Part shown: one piece after another, positions 25,981 through 37,769 of the stretch | How positions within the stretch are numbered: position 1 is the first letter of the stretch | Layout of the letters: the number at the start of each line of letters is the position of its first letter | Origin: Cheilinus undulatus | Lineage: Eukaryota > Chordata > Actinopteri > Labriformes > Labridae | Direction of reading: 5' to 3' | Assembly (NCBI RefSeq): GCF_018320785.1 | Contig: NC_054884.1 | Coordinates: 23,933,667 to 23,997,666 of the forward strand | Length of the DNA: 64,000 nt | Program-made: the position numbers and the translations under genes | Notes under the pieces: generated by a model | The model's database searches: none | The model's input: the letters and a program-made list of their open reading frames with translations, nothing else | Told to the model about the DNA's origin: nothing

Positions 25981-26318
25981 TGCATTCATACAGCCAGTGC
26001 AAAGGCTGCATTCATACAGCCAGTGGGAAGGTTGATTTCATACAGCCAGTGCAAAGGTTGCATTCATACAGCCAGTGGGAAGGCTGCATTCATACAGCCA
26101 ATGGGAAGGCTGCATTCATACAGCCAGTGAGAAGGCTGCATTCATACAGCCAGTGGGAAGGCTGCATTCATACAGCCAGTGGGAAGGCTGCATTCATACA
26201 GCCAGTGAGAAGGCTGCATTCATACAGCCAGTGGGAAGGCTGCATTCATATAGCCAGTGGGAAGGCTGCATTCATACAGCCAGTGGGAAGGCTGCATTCA
26301 TACAGCCAATGGGAAGGC
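25981..26318. repeat. 26-bp minisatellite, 13 copies
   Basis: Thirteen head-to-tail copies of a 26-bp unit (TGCATTCATACAGCCAGTGG plus GAAGGC), followed by a broken fourteenth (TGCATGGC). Copies differ mostly by single substitutions, such as CAGTGCAAA, CAATGGGAA and CAGTGAGAA. The third copy begins TGATTTC and is the most diverged. No spacers are present, so it is not a CRISPR-like array. Since 26 is not a multiple of three, all plus-strand frames stay open across it and give a period of 26 residues. These open frames are a by-product, not a gene. Confidence 0.98.
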
Positions 26319-27261
26319 TGCATGGCTACAATTTGAATTCAATAAAACCCCTCAGTTATTACACCGTGTTTTTATCCTATTACAAGTAATATTAAAGACA
26401 TTTAACTGTAATGTCATGATAGAAATATTTTTTTCTAAGACATTATAAGCAGAAACACCTTAAAGTCTAAATTGCTTGAAATTTATATATATATATATAT
26501 TCCAATTCAAGAGCAAATGCACCTGTTAAGTGTCTAGAAATGAGATGTACTTTTTCAGATGTGGACATCTCTAATTTCAAGACACAATTTCACATTTCTG
26601 AAGTAGATCAGGCATTATTGCTTGTTTGTAATTTGTTGAAATAATTATCCTGACTTATGTGATTTTGCTTGAAAGAAGTGTTACGGCATATTTTTGATGA
26701 AAAATTAGACAAAGACAGTTATGAAGATCTGATTTATTGCTTCAAGGAAGATGATATTATAAGAAATAAAGAGAAGCAGAGAACACTAAATGTGGGCTGC
26801 ATTGACTAAGACTGGTAGGGAGATTAAAGCTTAAACAAGAGTCTAAGAGTGTGTATAAAGATGTTTAGCTAGATAGTGTATCACTGGATCAGAGTTATGA
26901 TGTGGGTGTCTGCGTGTGTGAGGGGAAAGCAGGGCTTATCCGTTGTCATTTTGTGTTCTCCCCTTAGGATTAGACTTGTGTCTTATTAATGAAAAACTCA
27001 TCAGATATCAGAACAGTTCCCTGAGGAACCATGTGGGGTTATGAGACCCAGGTCAGATTAAGACCCTGTGTGTCACAAACAGATAAGAGAGTGTGAGTGA
27101 GCAGAGCAGACAGCAGCAGAGTGGTATTTAATTTTCTAAGATGGGGGATTATCACTGTCAGAATTTGATCATTCTGCTCTGATCAGGATGTTCAATCACA
27201 GCTTATCCCAAATATTAAACTCTCCGTCTTTTGTCCCCTTTTCCCCTCAATGCCTGACACA
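26319..27261. other. Intergenic sequence with a TA microsatellite
   Basis: Nothing recognised except the (TA)n run at 26484-26500. Confidence 0.5.
26484..26500. repeat. (TA)n microsatellite
   Basis: About eight TA dinucleotides in an AT-rich setting. Confidence 0.9.
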
Positions 27262-27269
27262 CACAGAGG

Positions 27270-29521
27270 CTAGGGCTGGGCAATATGGACCAAAAACAAG
27301 ATCTTGATATTTTTTTAGCTGAATGGTGATACACAATATAAACCTTGATATTTTTTTTCTCACAGACAACTCAGTGGACAAGCTCAAAAGTCATCTGCAC
27401 CTTGTGATATCAAACATTTACCTTTTGACTGTATGCTTGATTCATTTTCAATCTATGACAAGTTCCTTTTTCCTGACATCTGATAGTGGGAAATAGTTTT
27501 ATTTTAGTTATCAGACAAAGGCTTACACGCTGTTGATATTGTACAAACCATTGGCAGCATCTCCATATAGTAAGTTTGCCAGTATTTATTTTGCAAAAAC
27601 AAAAAAATATGTTGGCAACATTAGAAAACACTTTGGTGGCGTCAGGTCAAAAACCTTACATCTCCATTTTTCATAATTTAACTTTTTTCATAAGTCAGTG
27701 CTATTACTCACCTTTTGCACCTGTCACTAACCTTGCAAGGCAGATGGATACGCTCGTTTCCGTGTTTCTCACTGGCGAATCCATCTTGCAAAGCTCCTGT
27801 CTGAACCATTTTGGCCCTGTTAGAAAGTGACAGGACCAATCAGCGACGAGGGGCAGTTCTTTCGTGCGCAATGGAGAGGCTGGTGCCGTTATGGCGGAAG
27901 AGATTAGTGTGGATGCTGCTAAAGCACCAGTTTTATCAGAACTTGACAACATTTCTTTGTTAAAAGAAGACAAAAAAACAGCAGTGAGTTGTTTTCTTTT
28001 CAAAAACAACAAAAGTCGTGTACTGACATGTCATGTGTAGTCGCCATGGTTTGTCTTATGCAGTTCTACATGTGTGTTCCTTGGTAGCTGTGCACACGCA
28101 CCTCACACACGCACCTCGGTAGCAGCGATGACATCATGTGTTTTGTTGCTCTGATTGGACCATAAAGATGTGACACAGTGTTCATCCAATCACCCTCCAA
28201 ATTTTTTTTTAAGCCTCTACCCTTTCCGAACGCTGTATATCGAATGTTTTTCAGATCTGGCGTGTCAGGTTAATCCGTGTCAGTCTTCAGATATGTCACT
28301 GGATTTCAACAAATATCAAGGCAAAACAGAGTGTCAAAAAATGCTGGCCATTTAGTGTTAAATTAGTTGGAGAAATGGTCTTTTTAATTCCCTGAAAAGT
28401 AATGATTTTGGAGATAAGAGGTTTTGGTCCTTCACCAGCGACTTGCTCCTTGCCAGTTCCATCCCCTTTTCAAATGTGATATAAGTGATAGTGTCTAACT
28501 GCACATCTCATTTGAAATGTAAATTAATAAATTTTAAAGTTAAGGCTTTCATGTGATAACAGTTTTAACCTGGATTAAACGTAATCACTCCGCCTGTTTT
28601 TTGACTTCTTTTTTTTTTTAACCTGTTTTTGTTTTATTTTGACTTTTTCTACTGTCTGAAACTAAGAATAATTCCCTTCCTTTTTGGATATAGACCTGCT
28701 TTTATTTTGAGAGAAAAAATAAGGAACGTTATTCGGATTATTTTAAATCACTGTGGCTGCAGGGAGACTTGAGAGGGGTTTGGCTGCAGTGACTTAAAGT
28801 ATTTCCACTTTTAGATTTTTTAAAAAAGTTAGCAATAACCACACTGCTGACATTACAGACTGAGCAACATTTAAAAAATAAAACAGAAAAAAGGTCACAG
28901 GTCTAATCCAGGATTTGATTATGTACAGGCTCGTTTTAAAAGTACTTACACAAACAGGGGCTTGCTTTAGTTTGTTGAATTTAGTTAAAGCTAGGGTGGC
29001 TACATGGTATTACTACGTAAGCCATTGTAGCTGTGTTAGCTTTAGCTACATTAGTTACGCATCTATTCTATGGGACTAAAACATGGGCTTATGAAATTTG
29101 CAAAACTGTAAAAGGAGTACAGTCTTCAGCTTTGTTACCTGTGTAGCTTGTGTAGCTTATGTAACTTATGTAGCTTACGTGGCTTCATTAGCTTTAGCTA
29201 CATTAGTTACACATCTATTCTATGTGAATAAAATATGGGTTTATGAGATTTTGCAAAAGTGTAAATGTTGTATGGTCTTCAGATACATTATATAGCTAAC
29301 ATAGCTAATTTAGCTGACATAGCTAATGTAGCTTTGTTAGCTTAAGTTGCATTAGCCATGTTAGAGTGTTTTAATTCAGGACAAGTTTTTCTCCTTCAGT
29401 TAGCAGACTGTTTAATCAGCTTGATTGAATGTTTTGTGATCAGGTTTTGCACAATTACTGCATGAACTCTGACAGCCCTACTGAAAATACATCAGTTTAT
29501 TGATATATTGCCCGGCCCTAG
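27270..29521. mobile_element. Large hAT-type nonautonomous element
   Basis: A 2252-bp element with ends CTAGGGCTGGGCAAT and, inverted, CTAGGGCCGGGCAAT. It is flanked by CACAGAGG (27262-27269) and CACAGACG (29522-29529), a 7/8 match to an 8-bp target duplication. The interior has no intact transposase. It contains the segment shared with 17843-18100 and, to the right (about 28860-29400), a TAGCTTATG-rich degenerate tract belonging to a dispersed family also found at 37.8-38.4 kb. It may be a deletion derivative of a BED-type hAT transposon. Confidence 0.8.
28860..29440 (+). repeat. TAGCTA-rich dispersed repeat, copy within the hAT element
   Basis: Begins with GGTCTAATCCAGGATT, continues through AAAGTACTTACACAAACAGG and a long stretch of variants of GTAGCTTATGTAGCTTAC, and ends with TGTTTTGTGATCAGGTTTTG. 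The same order of blocks is found at 37770-38370, and parts of it at 43913-44050 and 47560-47770. Confidence 0.7.
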
Positions 29522-29529
29522 CACAGACG

Positions 29530-31225
29530 CATTCATGCTACCATTTCCATTCATAGATGCTCTACTGTTGAGCTCCTCATGGAGCAAAGTGGCCCACTGT
29601 CATGGTGTGTGTTTTGATTGTTCAGCCACCTGGCTACCTCAGAGGCTGGGTGAGGAGAGAGGGAGGATGGGGTGTTGGGTTCAGGGGGTCTACAGCAGGG
29701 GGGATGCTCAGCTTTAGCTTCTTATAGAGGCAGCAGAAGAGAGTAAATTAAAAAACTGTTACGTCTAATCCGGAGCACCAAGAACAAGTGGCACACTCTC
29801 TTAAAATCTGATCCCTCATGTTTACAGGGATCAAGATGAGCTTAACACTCAGATGCTCGCGCACACAGACACACATAAACAAAATTCCCTCAAATGATCA
29901 CACATGCACAGGCATGAAACACATTTTCTTCATACTAAAAACAGTGATTGTGTCCCAGACTGGACACAGGATAGGAGGGCAAAGAGGGAGAGAGCGAGGG
30001 AAGGAGGGCAGGCAGGGAGGGGCAGAGGGTTGGTTGACAGGAGGTACGAGGCCCTGATCTGCACTCTCATTTTCAGCCTGGAGGATCTGCACCCAGGACA
30101 TCTGGGTCACATCATTACAGCAATCTTCTGCTTGTTCATTCCCAGCTTTAAAGGGGCTTAAAGTGGCACACAAACATCCGCACAAAGCAACACACACTAA
30201 TCAACACACAAGGATGCAGACAGAGGAAACAGTTGTGAACAGTGAAATAAATCATGTTTTAAAAAATGAAGGTTAGGATTTTTATGTAACACTAGGGTGA
30301 CCGTATGTCCCAGTTTGACTGAGACTGTCCTGTGATCAAGCGCTATATCCAGAGTCCTGACAAGTATCTATATACATAGTACTTCAGGGAGGCAAATGCC
30401 ACTAACAACCAACTAAATAAAATAGATTTGTTCTACAACACTGATGCAATTCTTGTTTTTATATTTGCTGTGATTACATTTCAAATAGAGTCTAATTTGA
30501 TCTTGTACATACCAAGCCTGCCCACAGAAATGGCAGATATTGAATTGAATTTGATATCGAACATGTGTACATGCTGTTTACAGAAAGGATGTCCAAGCCC
30601 AAATTCACCAGTCTATCAATACAAACAGATTTTTAATATCACCACAGATTTGTGAAAACTAATGACAGCAAGTCTGGATTCTTTCAACTGTACATCATTA
30701 AAAACATTCTCTAAACAATCTCTAACCTGTCTGGTGCAGCTGTGCTGCCCTCTAGTGTGAAAAGCTGGTGTTACAAGAGAGTTGTAGTTCAATGTCTTTG
30801 CAGCTAGGGGGCAATGTAGATTGGCTTTCCTGAAAAAGGATTGGGGAAAGATGACAATCGCACTTCTGTTTCTATTCGGCAATAAAAATTATTTTTTTAA
30901 GGTCCTTGTTTTACTTTGGGTTCAAATAAATTCAAATCATCAACATCAGCCTAAATGACTTTAGTGTTGATGATTCCATGTTGAATATCATTTTTTATTT
31001 TAAGTTCTATTTTACCAAGTAATTTAATTGTCCTGGATGTCTCTTTCCTATAACATTTTGTATTTTTAGATTTTCTCTAAATGTTCTGAAAATAGGATTA
31101 TTTACTATGTTAGACGTCCTACCTGACATTCTAATCTTGTATACGATGAAAGAGAGAAGTTCCTCCATACTTTACAGAATCAGAAACTTTCTTCATCTGA
31201 TTTCAAGGCCAGCAATTTCTTAAAA
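29530..31225. other. Intergenic sequence with a possible transposon scrap
   Basis: No gene recognised. GGGTGACCGTATGTCCCAGT at about 30296 resembles the terminus of a widespread vertebrate DNA element, but no matching right end was found. A purine-rich stretch lies at 29967-30040. Confidence 0.4.
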
Positions 31226-31450
31226 TCTGTAACGCTTAAGGATTTTCTTCAAAATTGGCACGTATGTCCACCCTGAGTCAAGGCTGAGTTTAGATTCTGG
31301 TGCACCTACATCAATGTTCAAGGTCTTCAGGTCTATTTTGTTTGTTACACAACACGTTAATGTTGCTTTGAGGGATTTTCTTCAAACATTGGACAAATGT
31401 CCACTCTGATACCTGGTCTGGATCAACTGAATGCATTTTGTAGGTAAAGA
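31226..31450 (+). repeat. Two diverged copies of a GGATTTTCTTCAAA..TGTCCAC repeat
   Basis: GGATTTTCTTCAAAATTGG..TGTCCACCCTGA (31239-31276) recurs as GGATTTTCTTCAAACATTGG..TGTCCACTCTGA (31372-31409), about 133 bp later. This word pair is characteristic of a common tandem repeat in fish genomes that contains TTCAAATTTGGCAC..CGTCCACT. I infer two surviving units. Confidence 0.55.
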
Positions 31451-31961
31451 TCAAAAACCACTCCTGTCCTTCTTCTTGACTCATCACTGTACCTTAACTG
31501 TTGTTTATCTTGCAGAGGCATCGAATCACAAGACAGTGGTTCTAATTTTAAGTTTAATTTCAGTGAGTGTTTATGATGTTAATGCATGTATTGCTCTGGA
31601 TGTGATATTTTGCCTTTTTAAACAGGATACCCTGGTGAAAGAATATTCAAGTCAGGCCAAACCAAAAACATGACACTCCTCCAGCTGATATTGTTCCAGA
31701 AGTACTGTCCTTCTCTTGTGATACAATGTCACAGTCATGCTTGAATAATGATAAACAAGTGTAGCATTGAGGAAATTTCCACTTTTTTGTCGTTTGACAA
31801 CAGTAGAGCTGCTTTATCACAGTTTGTCAGTTGCTTGAATGTACACTGTTTTACATCAGGGAGAAATGTCGTATGACGTCATTGTTGCACAGTGAAAGAA
31901 TACCCCTTCCTTTTCTGGGATTCTGCATTTTACCTGTGTGTGACAGGATCAGGTTTAGCCT

Positions 31962-31966
31962 AAAAA
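31962..31966 (-). terminator. RNA polymerase III terminator of the tRNA gene
   Basis: On the minus strand a run of five T starts four bases after the discriminator base of the tRNA, as expected for Pol III termination. Confidence 0.85.
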
Positions 31967-31969
31967 CTC

Positions 31970-32063
31970 TGCTCCAGGTGAGGCTCGAACTCACAACCTC
32001 GGCATTGCTCTGCTGAATACTGTCATATAAGTACCGCGCGCTAACCGATTGCGCCACTGGAGC
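31970..32063 (-). tRNA. tRNA-Ile (anticodon UAU), intron-containing
   Basis: A 94-base gene. The acceptor stem GCTCCAG pairs with CTGGAGC, followed by discriminator A. The A box region is TGGCGCAATCGGTTAGCGCG, and the B box region is GAGTTCGAGCC in the T arm. The anticodon loop CTTATA carries UAU, reading the minor isoleucine codon AUA. The mature tRNA consists of 32063-32026 (38 bases) and 32005-31970 (36 bases), separated by a 20-base intron (32025-32006) placed just 3' of the anticodon. Vertebrate tRNA-Ile(UAU) genes are one of the few families that always carry an intron. The stems are intact and a T5 terminator follows, so it is probably functional. It has no operonic relation to the protein genes. 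Confidence 0.97.
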
Positions 32064-32634
32064 TTCGGCGTCCCTCGGACAGGAAATGAGTTTAAGAAGA
32101 CACATGCGCGTGAGGAGAAAAAAGATGTCTTTTTTTGTTTATTCGCTTTTTCTTCTATACAGTGAAGCGATAGAGATCACAGATGACTGATGAGTACTAC
32201 ACGGGATAGCGATGGTCACTCAGTCCTGCAGCTTACACAGAGCCGATTTACGTGTTGCGTTCATGTACCCCTCGTAAAGCTCCGATTTCACACTTCCGTT
32301 CTTGACCGGCCTTTTCAGCACTGAGTTGCTGCTGGTTGTAAAATGGCTTTAAATATTTGTGTAAGTAACAAAGTGAGATACCTAGTCATATCTATCTTGC
32401 TGTTGCGAGGCCTTTGTGGCGAATGTTTTCGGCTATTAAGACTAAAATTCCTCGTGAATTAATCGTTTTATTGTTTCTTTTATGATGCACAAGAAACACA
32501 TGATAAAACACAACTGATTGGTAGTCTGAACTGTAAGAAAAAAATGTGAGAGACATTGTAAAGCAACTGTGAAGAAAATGCTAATGCGATTTCCAATGTG
32601 TTTATGGGTCTTGACTTCTCTGGGTATGAAATTA
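32064..32634. other. Flank upstream of the tRNA gene, no other feature
   Basis: The tRNA 5' flank. No gene or repeat recognised. Confidence 0.45.
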
Positions 32635-33575
32635 CAGTGCCTATAAGTACTCACCCCCTTGGTTTTCTACCCTTTAATTGATTTTATAGATCAGTTATGG
32701 TCAATATAATTTGGCTTTAAGACAGAAAAAATATTTCAAAATTAAAAACCAACTTCTGAAAAGTAATACTAACTGAATAAAAATATGTAAGGTGAAATAA
32801 GTGATTGTATAAATATTCACCCCCTTTAAAGTGACTGACCTAGTTCAACAGAGGTCCAGCTAATTAGTGCTAGTAGTCTCACAGATAGTGAAATGGGGAT
32901 AACCTGCAGTGAACATGTCTCAAGTGATTGTTGCATAAAGACACCTGTGTCTGGGAGGTCCAGTCACTGTTTCATCAGTATTCCTGGCTACCATTACACC
33001 ATGTAGACAAAAGAACACTCTAACCAACTCAGAGAAAAGGTTACTGAAAAGTATAAGTCAGGATGGATACAAAAACATCTCCAAGGCACTTAACATCCCT
33101 GGAGTTCATTTCAATCCATCATCAAGAAATGAAAAGAATATGGCACATGTGTAAATCTGCCTAGATCAGGCCATCCTCACTCACTGCAAAAAGAAGACTA
33201 GTGAGAGAGGACACAAGACACCAAGCTTCAGCAGTTGAGATGGGAAAGACTGTACACAACAACTGTTGGCTGGGTTCTTCAAAAAACAGTTTTGTTTTGT
33301 TTTTTTTTTTGGAAGAAAACTTGTGTTAAATCTCTACTAGAGTTTGCCAAAAGGTATGTAGGAGACTCAGTGATCAATGGAAGAATGTTCTTTGGTCCAA
33401 AAATGCTGCCTTTTGGCCATCAGACTAGAAGCTATGTTTGGCGGGCATGATATACTGCACATCACCATAAACATCCCCACTGTGAAGCACAGTGGTGGAA
33501 GCATCATTCTGTGGGGATGCTTCTCAGCAGCCAGCCCTTGATGGCTCATAAAAGCAGAAGGTAAAATGAATGCTG
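32635..33575 (+). mobile_element. Truncated Tc1-like element
   Basis: The left end after a TA at 32633-32634 reads CAGTGCCTATAAGTACTCAC, a standard fish Tc1 terminus. A decayed plus-strand transposase follows: an HTH-like KTSPRHLTSLEF region near 33070-33115, then ASAVEMGK, MFFGPKMLPFGHQTRSYVWR around the position of the first catalytic region, and KHSGGSIILWGC near 33487-33523. The equivalent of SDE has become FGPKM, so the first aspartate is lost. The element stops near 33575 with no right end. Confidence 0.7.
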
Positions 33576-35085
33576 CAAAATATATACCTTAAATTATGGA
33601 CTTTTATTGTGTCTTCGAAAAGATACATATTTGGCTGTCTATCCACCTTTTTTTAAATTCAAACCTCTAGTCCGTAATAAAGTTTGCATTGAATGGAATT
33701 GAATTAAACTGAATTCGTATTACTTGAATTACTTTTCATCATTAGTGAAACCCTGGGAGGAAATGCATGCATATTTTAACTCTGTTATCTGCAAAAACAA
33801 GCAATATGTTTTCAGTACACAGAACATATTATCAAGGGAAGCCCAGCTTTATTATCCATAGGCAATAATTGATATCTTGACAGTTAAAGCAAAATAGAGT
33901 GAAATAATATGTATATATATATGAATGAATGCCTGCTTAGGGCTTCCACACACTTTTGCTTTGTGGATGCTGCAATAAAGATTTTAGTATTTGTTATGTC
34001 TATGACACAATTGGCTTTATAATGTTGTAAATCAACTGATTCTCCATGCAGTTACCCATGAGTAGAGATAAAAGGCAAATCCAATTACAAGATGTCAGGT
34101 TCGATTTAAACATTGTTTGTCCTTCCCCTTCATTTTTAAATTTTCACCTTCAGTGAAGCAAAGGCTGTAAAGAAAAAATGATGGACATAAAAGCATCCAG
34201 CAGTTCTAGCATTTATCTAAGCTGACACAAGAGGGTAAGCAACAAAAAGGAAAAAAAAAACCTCAAACAAAGAAACAAGAGCTTTTTTTGCTCAGACATA
34301 CACACAAACAGTAAAGTACCTTAGGCAGACTCCCAAGAACATGATTTATGTTTTGTGAGCGCTCCTCATTCCTCTTCACTGTGTCAAATTGCCATATTTT
34401 GTGGGGGTATAGTACAACATGCGCTCACACAGTGTGTATTAGCCCCATTTATTACACACACACACCCTCCCCTCACCAAAGAACAAACAAAAAGAGACAG
34501 AGAGACAGAGTAGGTGGCTGGGAGACAGGCCAGGCTGTCAGAATATAACACCAAGTAATGACTCACAGAGACAGGACACCATAATACAGCGTTGTGTTGT
34601 TTTTTTTATTGTTCTCAGCATATTCATAATTCAACACATGACATACAGTAAACACTAACATAAACATTCTGAATGAAAGAGAAGAGATCATGTGACCCCC
34701 ATCGGTCAGAGGAGGCTCTCACCTCAAAGACATGCGGCGGCGATGCCAGTTTTTAAAACTCATAATTAAACACACCCGAAAGCCAGATGGATTACCTGCA
34801 GCTTTTTGAGGCAACACCCTTTTTGCACACAGCAGGGAGGGGACAAAAAAAAAGGTTTGAAAACTGGATAAACCTGACTGCTTGGCATAGCAGCCATCTT
34901 TTCTGACATCACTCTCTGTTTGAAAGCTCAAATGCTCTTTAGTATCATACTGATGTGTTCCAGGTCATAAAGGTAAAGAAAAAGAGAAAGAAATCTGTTA
35001 TTTGCCTGTCCTCCAATCAAAACAACTGAAAGTCATAAATTATAAATCAGAGGGACCAAATCTTAAGTTATAAAACATAGCTAAT
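33576..35085. other. Intergenic sequence with a candidate poly(A) signal
   Basis: No gene recognised with confidence. On the minus strand AACAATAAAAAAAAC at about 34612-34598 makes a good poly(A) signal. It follows sequence that could be a 3' UTR, but the transcript it would belong to is unknown. Confidence 0.35.
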
Positions 35086-35089
35086 TAAC

Positions 35090-36620
35090 ATTAGCTGCCA
35101 TCAAACAACAGCGAACATTAGCATTCATTTGCTCCATGATTCAGAGTTAGCTAGGATGTTCCTGAACGCTAACATCACCATTTCATTGTGTTGTAATTCA
35201 AAATGAAAGGTGTTAATCCTTGGTTAATGGTATTGTTAGCTCAAATCAAAATATTTAGCCTCTGCAAAAAGACAATCAACATGCAACCACTCTTTTAACT
35301 AACAGCAATGTCAGCTGAGAAGTGGGTGAATGCTAATATTGTCATTTCATACTGTTGTACAATTTCAAAAGAAATGTGTTAATTCCTTCTGACAGCATTG
35401 TTGACAAGACACAAAATGTTTGCTAAACCATTTGCTCCAGTTAGAAGACAGCAAGCATTTAACCACTTCCTAGCTTAAGACAGCCTAATATTAGCATCAA
35501 AGTAGTAATATAGCCTACTTAGCATGTCCCAAATCACATAGTTCTGTTAGTATACTGTATTACAGTACACTTAGATACAGTACAGAGCACTTAATCACGG
35601 TAAATGGATTAACCACCTCTGCTTTCTTCTTCTACTTCTTTTTTAACAGCAAGTTGTAAGCAGATTTTAGGCAATTATGATCAAAAATTGATGCCTACTT
35701 TAACTCTCCATTAAATTCATGTAAAATGTATTCAAAATTAACATTATTCTTTTAAGGAAGATAAACCTATCCTGCCGTAAATGCCCTTCATATTATTGAA
35801 ATGTGCAGCCATTTCTAATAACATATTAGCTAGCTAGTGAATGCTAATATTAGCTCGCCAACAGCATGCTAACAGCGGCTAAAGTATCCACTACCTCACC
35901 AATATAGCATTCATTGAGGGTGCAAAGTTTCCATCGTTCCCACACTCAATTCCTGAAAAGTGTTTAGTGTGCCAGTGGTACATTGCTTTTGAGTAAACTT
36001 AACAATGTGAATGCTTTTTGTGCACTTCTGCACTCAAAATATTTAGTATTTCGTACAATAGTATTAATTTTGGGATACACTGACTTAGCTGTTAAGTTAG
36101 AATTTAATAGCTAAATAAGAATTTAAAACCTTCCAAGCTAAAGGTAATTTTTAGCATTAACATTAGCTAGGAAGTGGTTCAATGCTTACATTGCCACTTT
36201 ACAGTTTTGTACTGTTTGACAATAAAGGTATGAATTTCTAAGTGACAGTAGGTTAATGTTTGCTAGAAACAACATATTTTATAAAATGTTAGCTATTGTC
36301 TAAACAACAGCTTGGGCATGATTTGTCTACTTTCCTGTTGGTATTGTTAGCTAAGAAGTGTAGGAATGCTGGCTCCGCTATTAATACAGCATGTAAGCTA
36401 GGCCAGCAATCAGCCACCTCTTTGGTAAAGATACTATTAGAGTGGTAAAAAGTACTATTAGAATTAGAGTGCCCAGTATGTAATGGCTTAGCTTTTAAGT
36501 TAGCTTACACCTGTGAAGAAGCAGTAGGCTAATTACCGCTTAGCTAAGTGCCAACTAGCTAAATGTTTGTTAGCAGTTAGCTTAGCTGTTGTCTGACAGT
36601 AGCCAATCAGTTAGCTTACT
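35090..36620. repeat. Degenerate ~180-bp repeat field, GCTAGC-rich
   Basis: At least four diverged copies start with GCTAGGATGTTCCTGAACGC (35150), GCTGAGAAGTGGGTGAATGC (35314), GCTAGGAAGTGGTTCAATGC (36166) and GCTAAGAAGTGTAGGAATGC (36350). Each is followed by ACATTG.CA, TTGTACTGTT-like words, AAAGGTGTTAATT-like words and ATTGTTAGCTA. The spacing between neighbouring copies is 164-184 bp. Between 35.5 and 36.1 kb the order is blurred. Confidence 0.6.
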
Positions 36621-36969
36621 TCACTCATCCAACATATAAAAAAAGAACACATAAATATTATATTTGAGCTTCAAACTATTTGTATGATGTCTGATGCAGC
36701 CGTGTGAAAAGTAGATCAAGAAAACATGTTTGACAAACACCTTAGTGGAGATGCTCATCTTTTTGCCTCAAAATGTTGCTGTAACATCCTGGCCTGGAGG
36801 ATAATATGACTGATCCATGCCCTTTTACTGCTGCAAAGGAAGTGCTGTAGTACCCATGTTAGGGCTAGTTAGGTACAGTCAGCCATAGAAATAGGATGAG
36901 TAGATTTACAGTGCTGTAATGAGATATACAATATATTATACACTGGTTCATGAGGGAGGCGTATGCTGT

Positions 36970-37236
36970 TTAATGTAAGCTGGCTCTATTTCTGTGTCTT
37001 GTTCTGTTTTCAAGCTTGCAGCTTCTTGGATAAAGTTTGTGAAATAATGTCTCTGGGTCATAATTTCTCAACACCAGCTCCAGCTTAACGATTTGAACTT
37101 TATAGACATCATGAAAAACTGCAGATAAAACATCATTTAAAGCAGCCATTTCTTTTAAAAAGGCAGCTGGTTCAGTCTTCATATAGTAGTGCATTTTCTT
37201 TTTAACGTCAGCATTGGACATTTGCCTTTTCTTCAA
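36970..37236 (-). CDS. Unrecognised open frame, doubtful
   Basis: A minus-strand frame of about 83 codons from its first ATG (MSNADVKKKMHYYMKTEPAA) to the stop. It is Lys-rich with an amphipathic middle (FLKEMAALNDVLSAVFHDVY) and a basic C-terminus. It has no domain I can name, no obvious Kozak context and no flanking splice signals that would tie it to a gene. It lies between TAGCTA-rich repeat DNA and a transposon-like TAGACTGTATATAAAGAGTG motif (37288), so a relic of a transposon ORF is as likely as a gene. Confidence 0.15.
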   Translation of the reverse strand: MKKRQMSNADVKKKMHYYMKTEPAAFLKEMAALNDVLSAVFHDVYKVQIVKLELVLRNYDPETLFHKLYPRSCKLENRTRHRNRASLH

Positions 37237-37769
37237 TAGTTAAAGAACTTCCCCCGGAAAGGACCAACCCATCCAAATCCACCTCATAGACTGTATATAA
37301 AGAGTGGACATAGCCTCGGAACCTGGCAGGTGAAACCAAAGAAGACAGGCTTTAAACATAGGGGTTTTTTGTTATGGCCAGCAGGGGGAGACTGCTGGAG
37401 GTAAAAATCAAATTGTATGTAAATCTGATAATCTAATCCTAGTGTTAGCTTGATATCACATTAGTAAACATTTTCATAGTCAATGTATAGCCTAATTGAA
37501 GGGAACTAAATGGAAAAGCTGGAGCTATGTGAGTTGCCACCTGAATAATATTTTGTTTGGTGTTCAGTTTCTCCAAAGACATTGAAGGAGTTTGTATTTT
37601 AAATAAGTACATTTAGCATAACAGATTAGTTTTCCAAATCAAGCTAGCTCCTATGCTATCCCCCTTGTAGACCACTACTGTAAAATGTCACCTCTGTTAG
37701 GACAGGATTGACGTAATTTGTCGTTTCCCGAATTTCCTGTTTTAGAAGGTTATTTTCATTCACCTTTAT
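37237..37769. other. Intergenic sequence with a probable transposon fragment
   Basis: TAGACTGTATATAAAGAGTG at 37288 and GGCCAGCAGGGGGAGACTGC at 37377 are words seen together in a common fish DNA element, so I infer a fragment of about 37285-37440. No ends were confirmed. Confidence 0.35.

Noticed and set aside
25981-26318. CRISPR array
   Set aside because: Units are directly adjacent with no spacers, and the window is eukaryotic.
25950-26448. Plus-strand frames of 63-128 codons with a repeated peptide
   Set aside because: They are produced entirely by the 26-bp minisatellite; the peptide simply cycles with the repeat.
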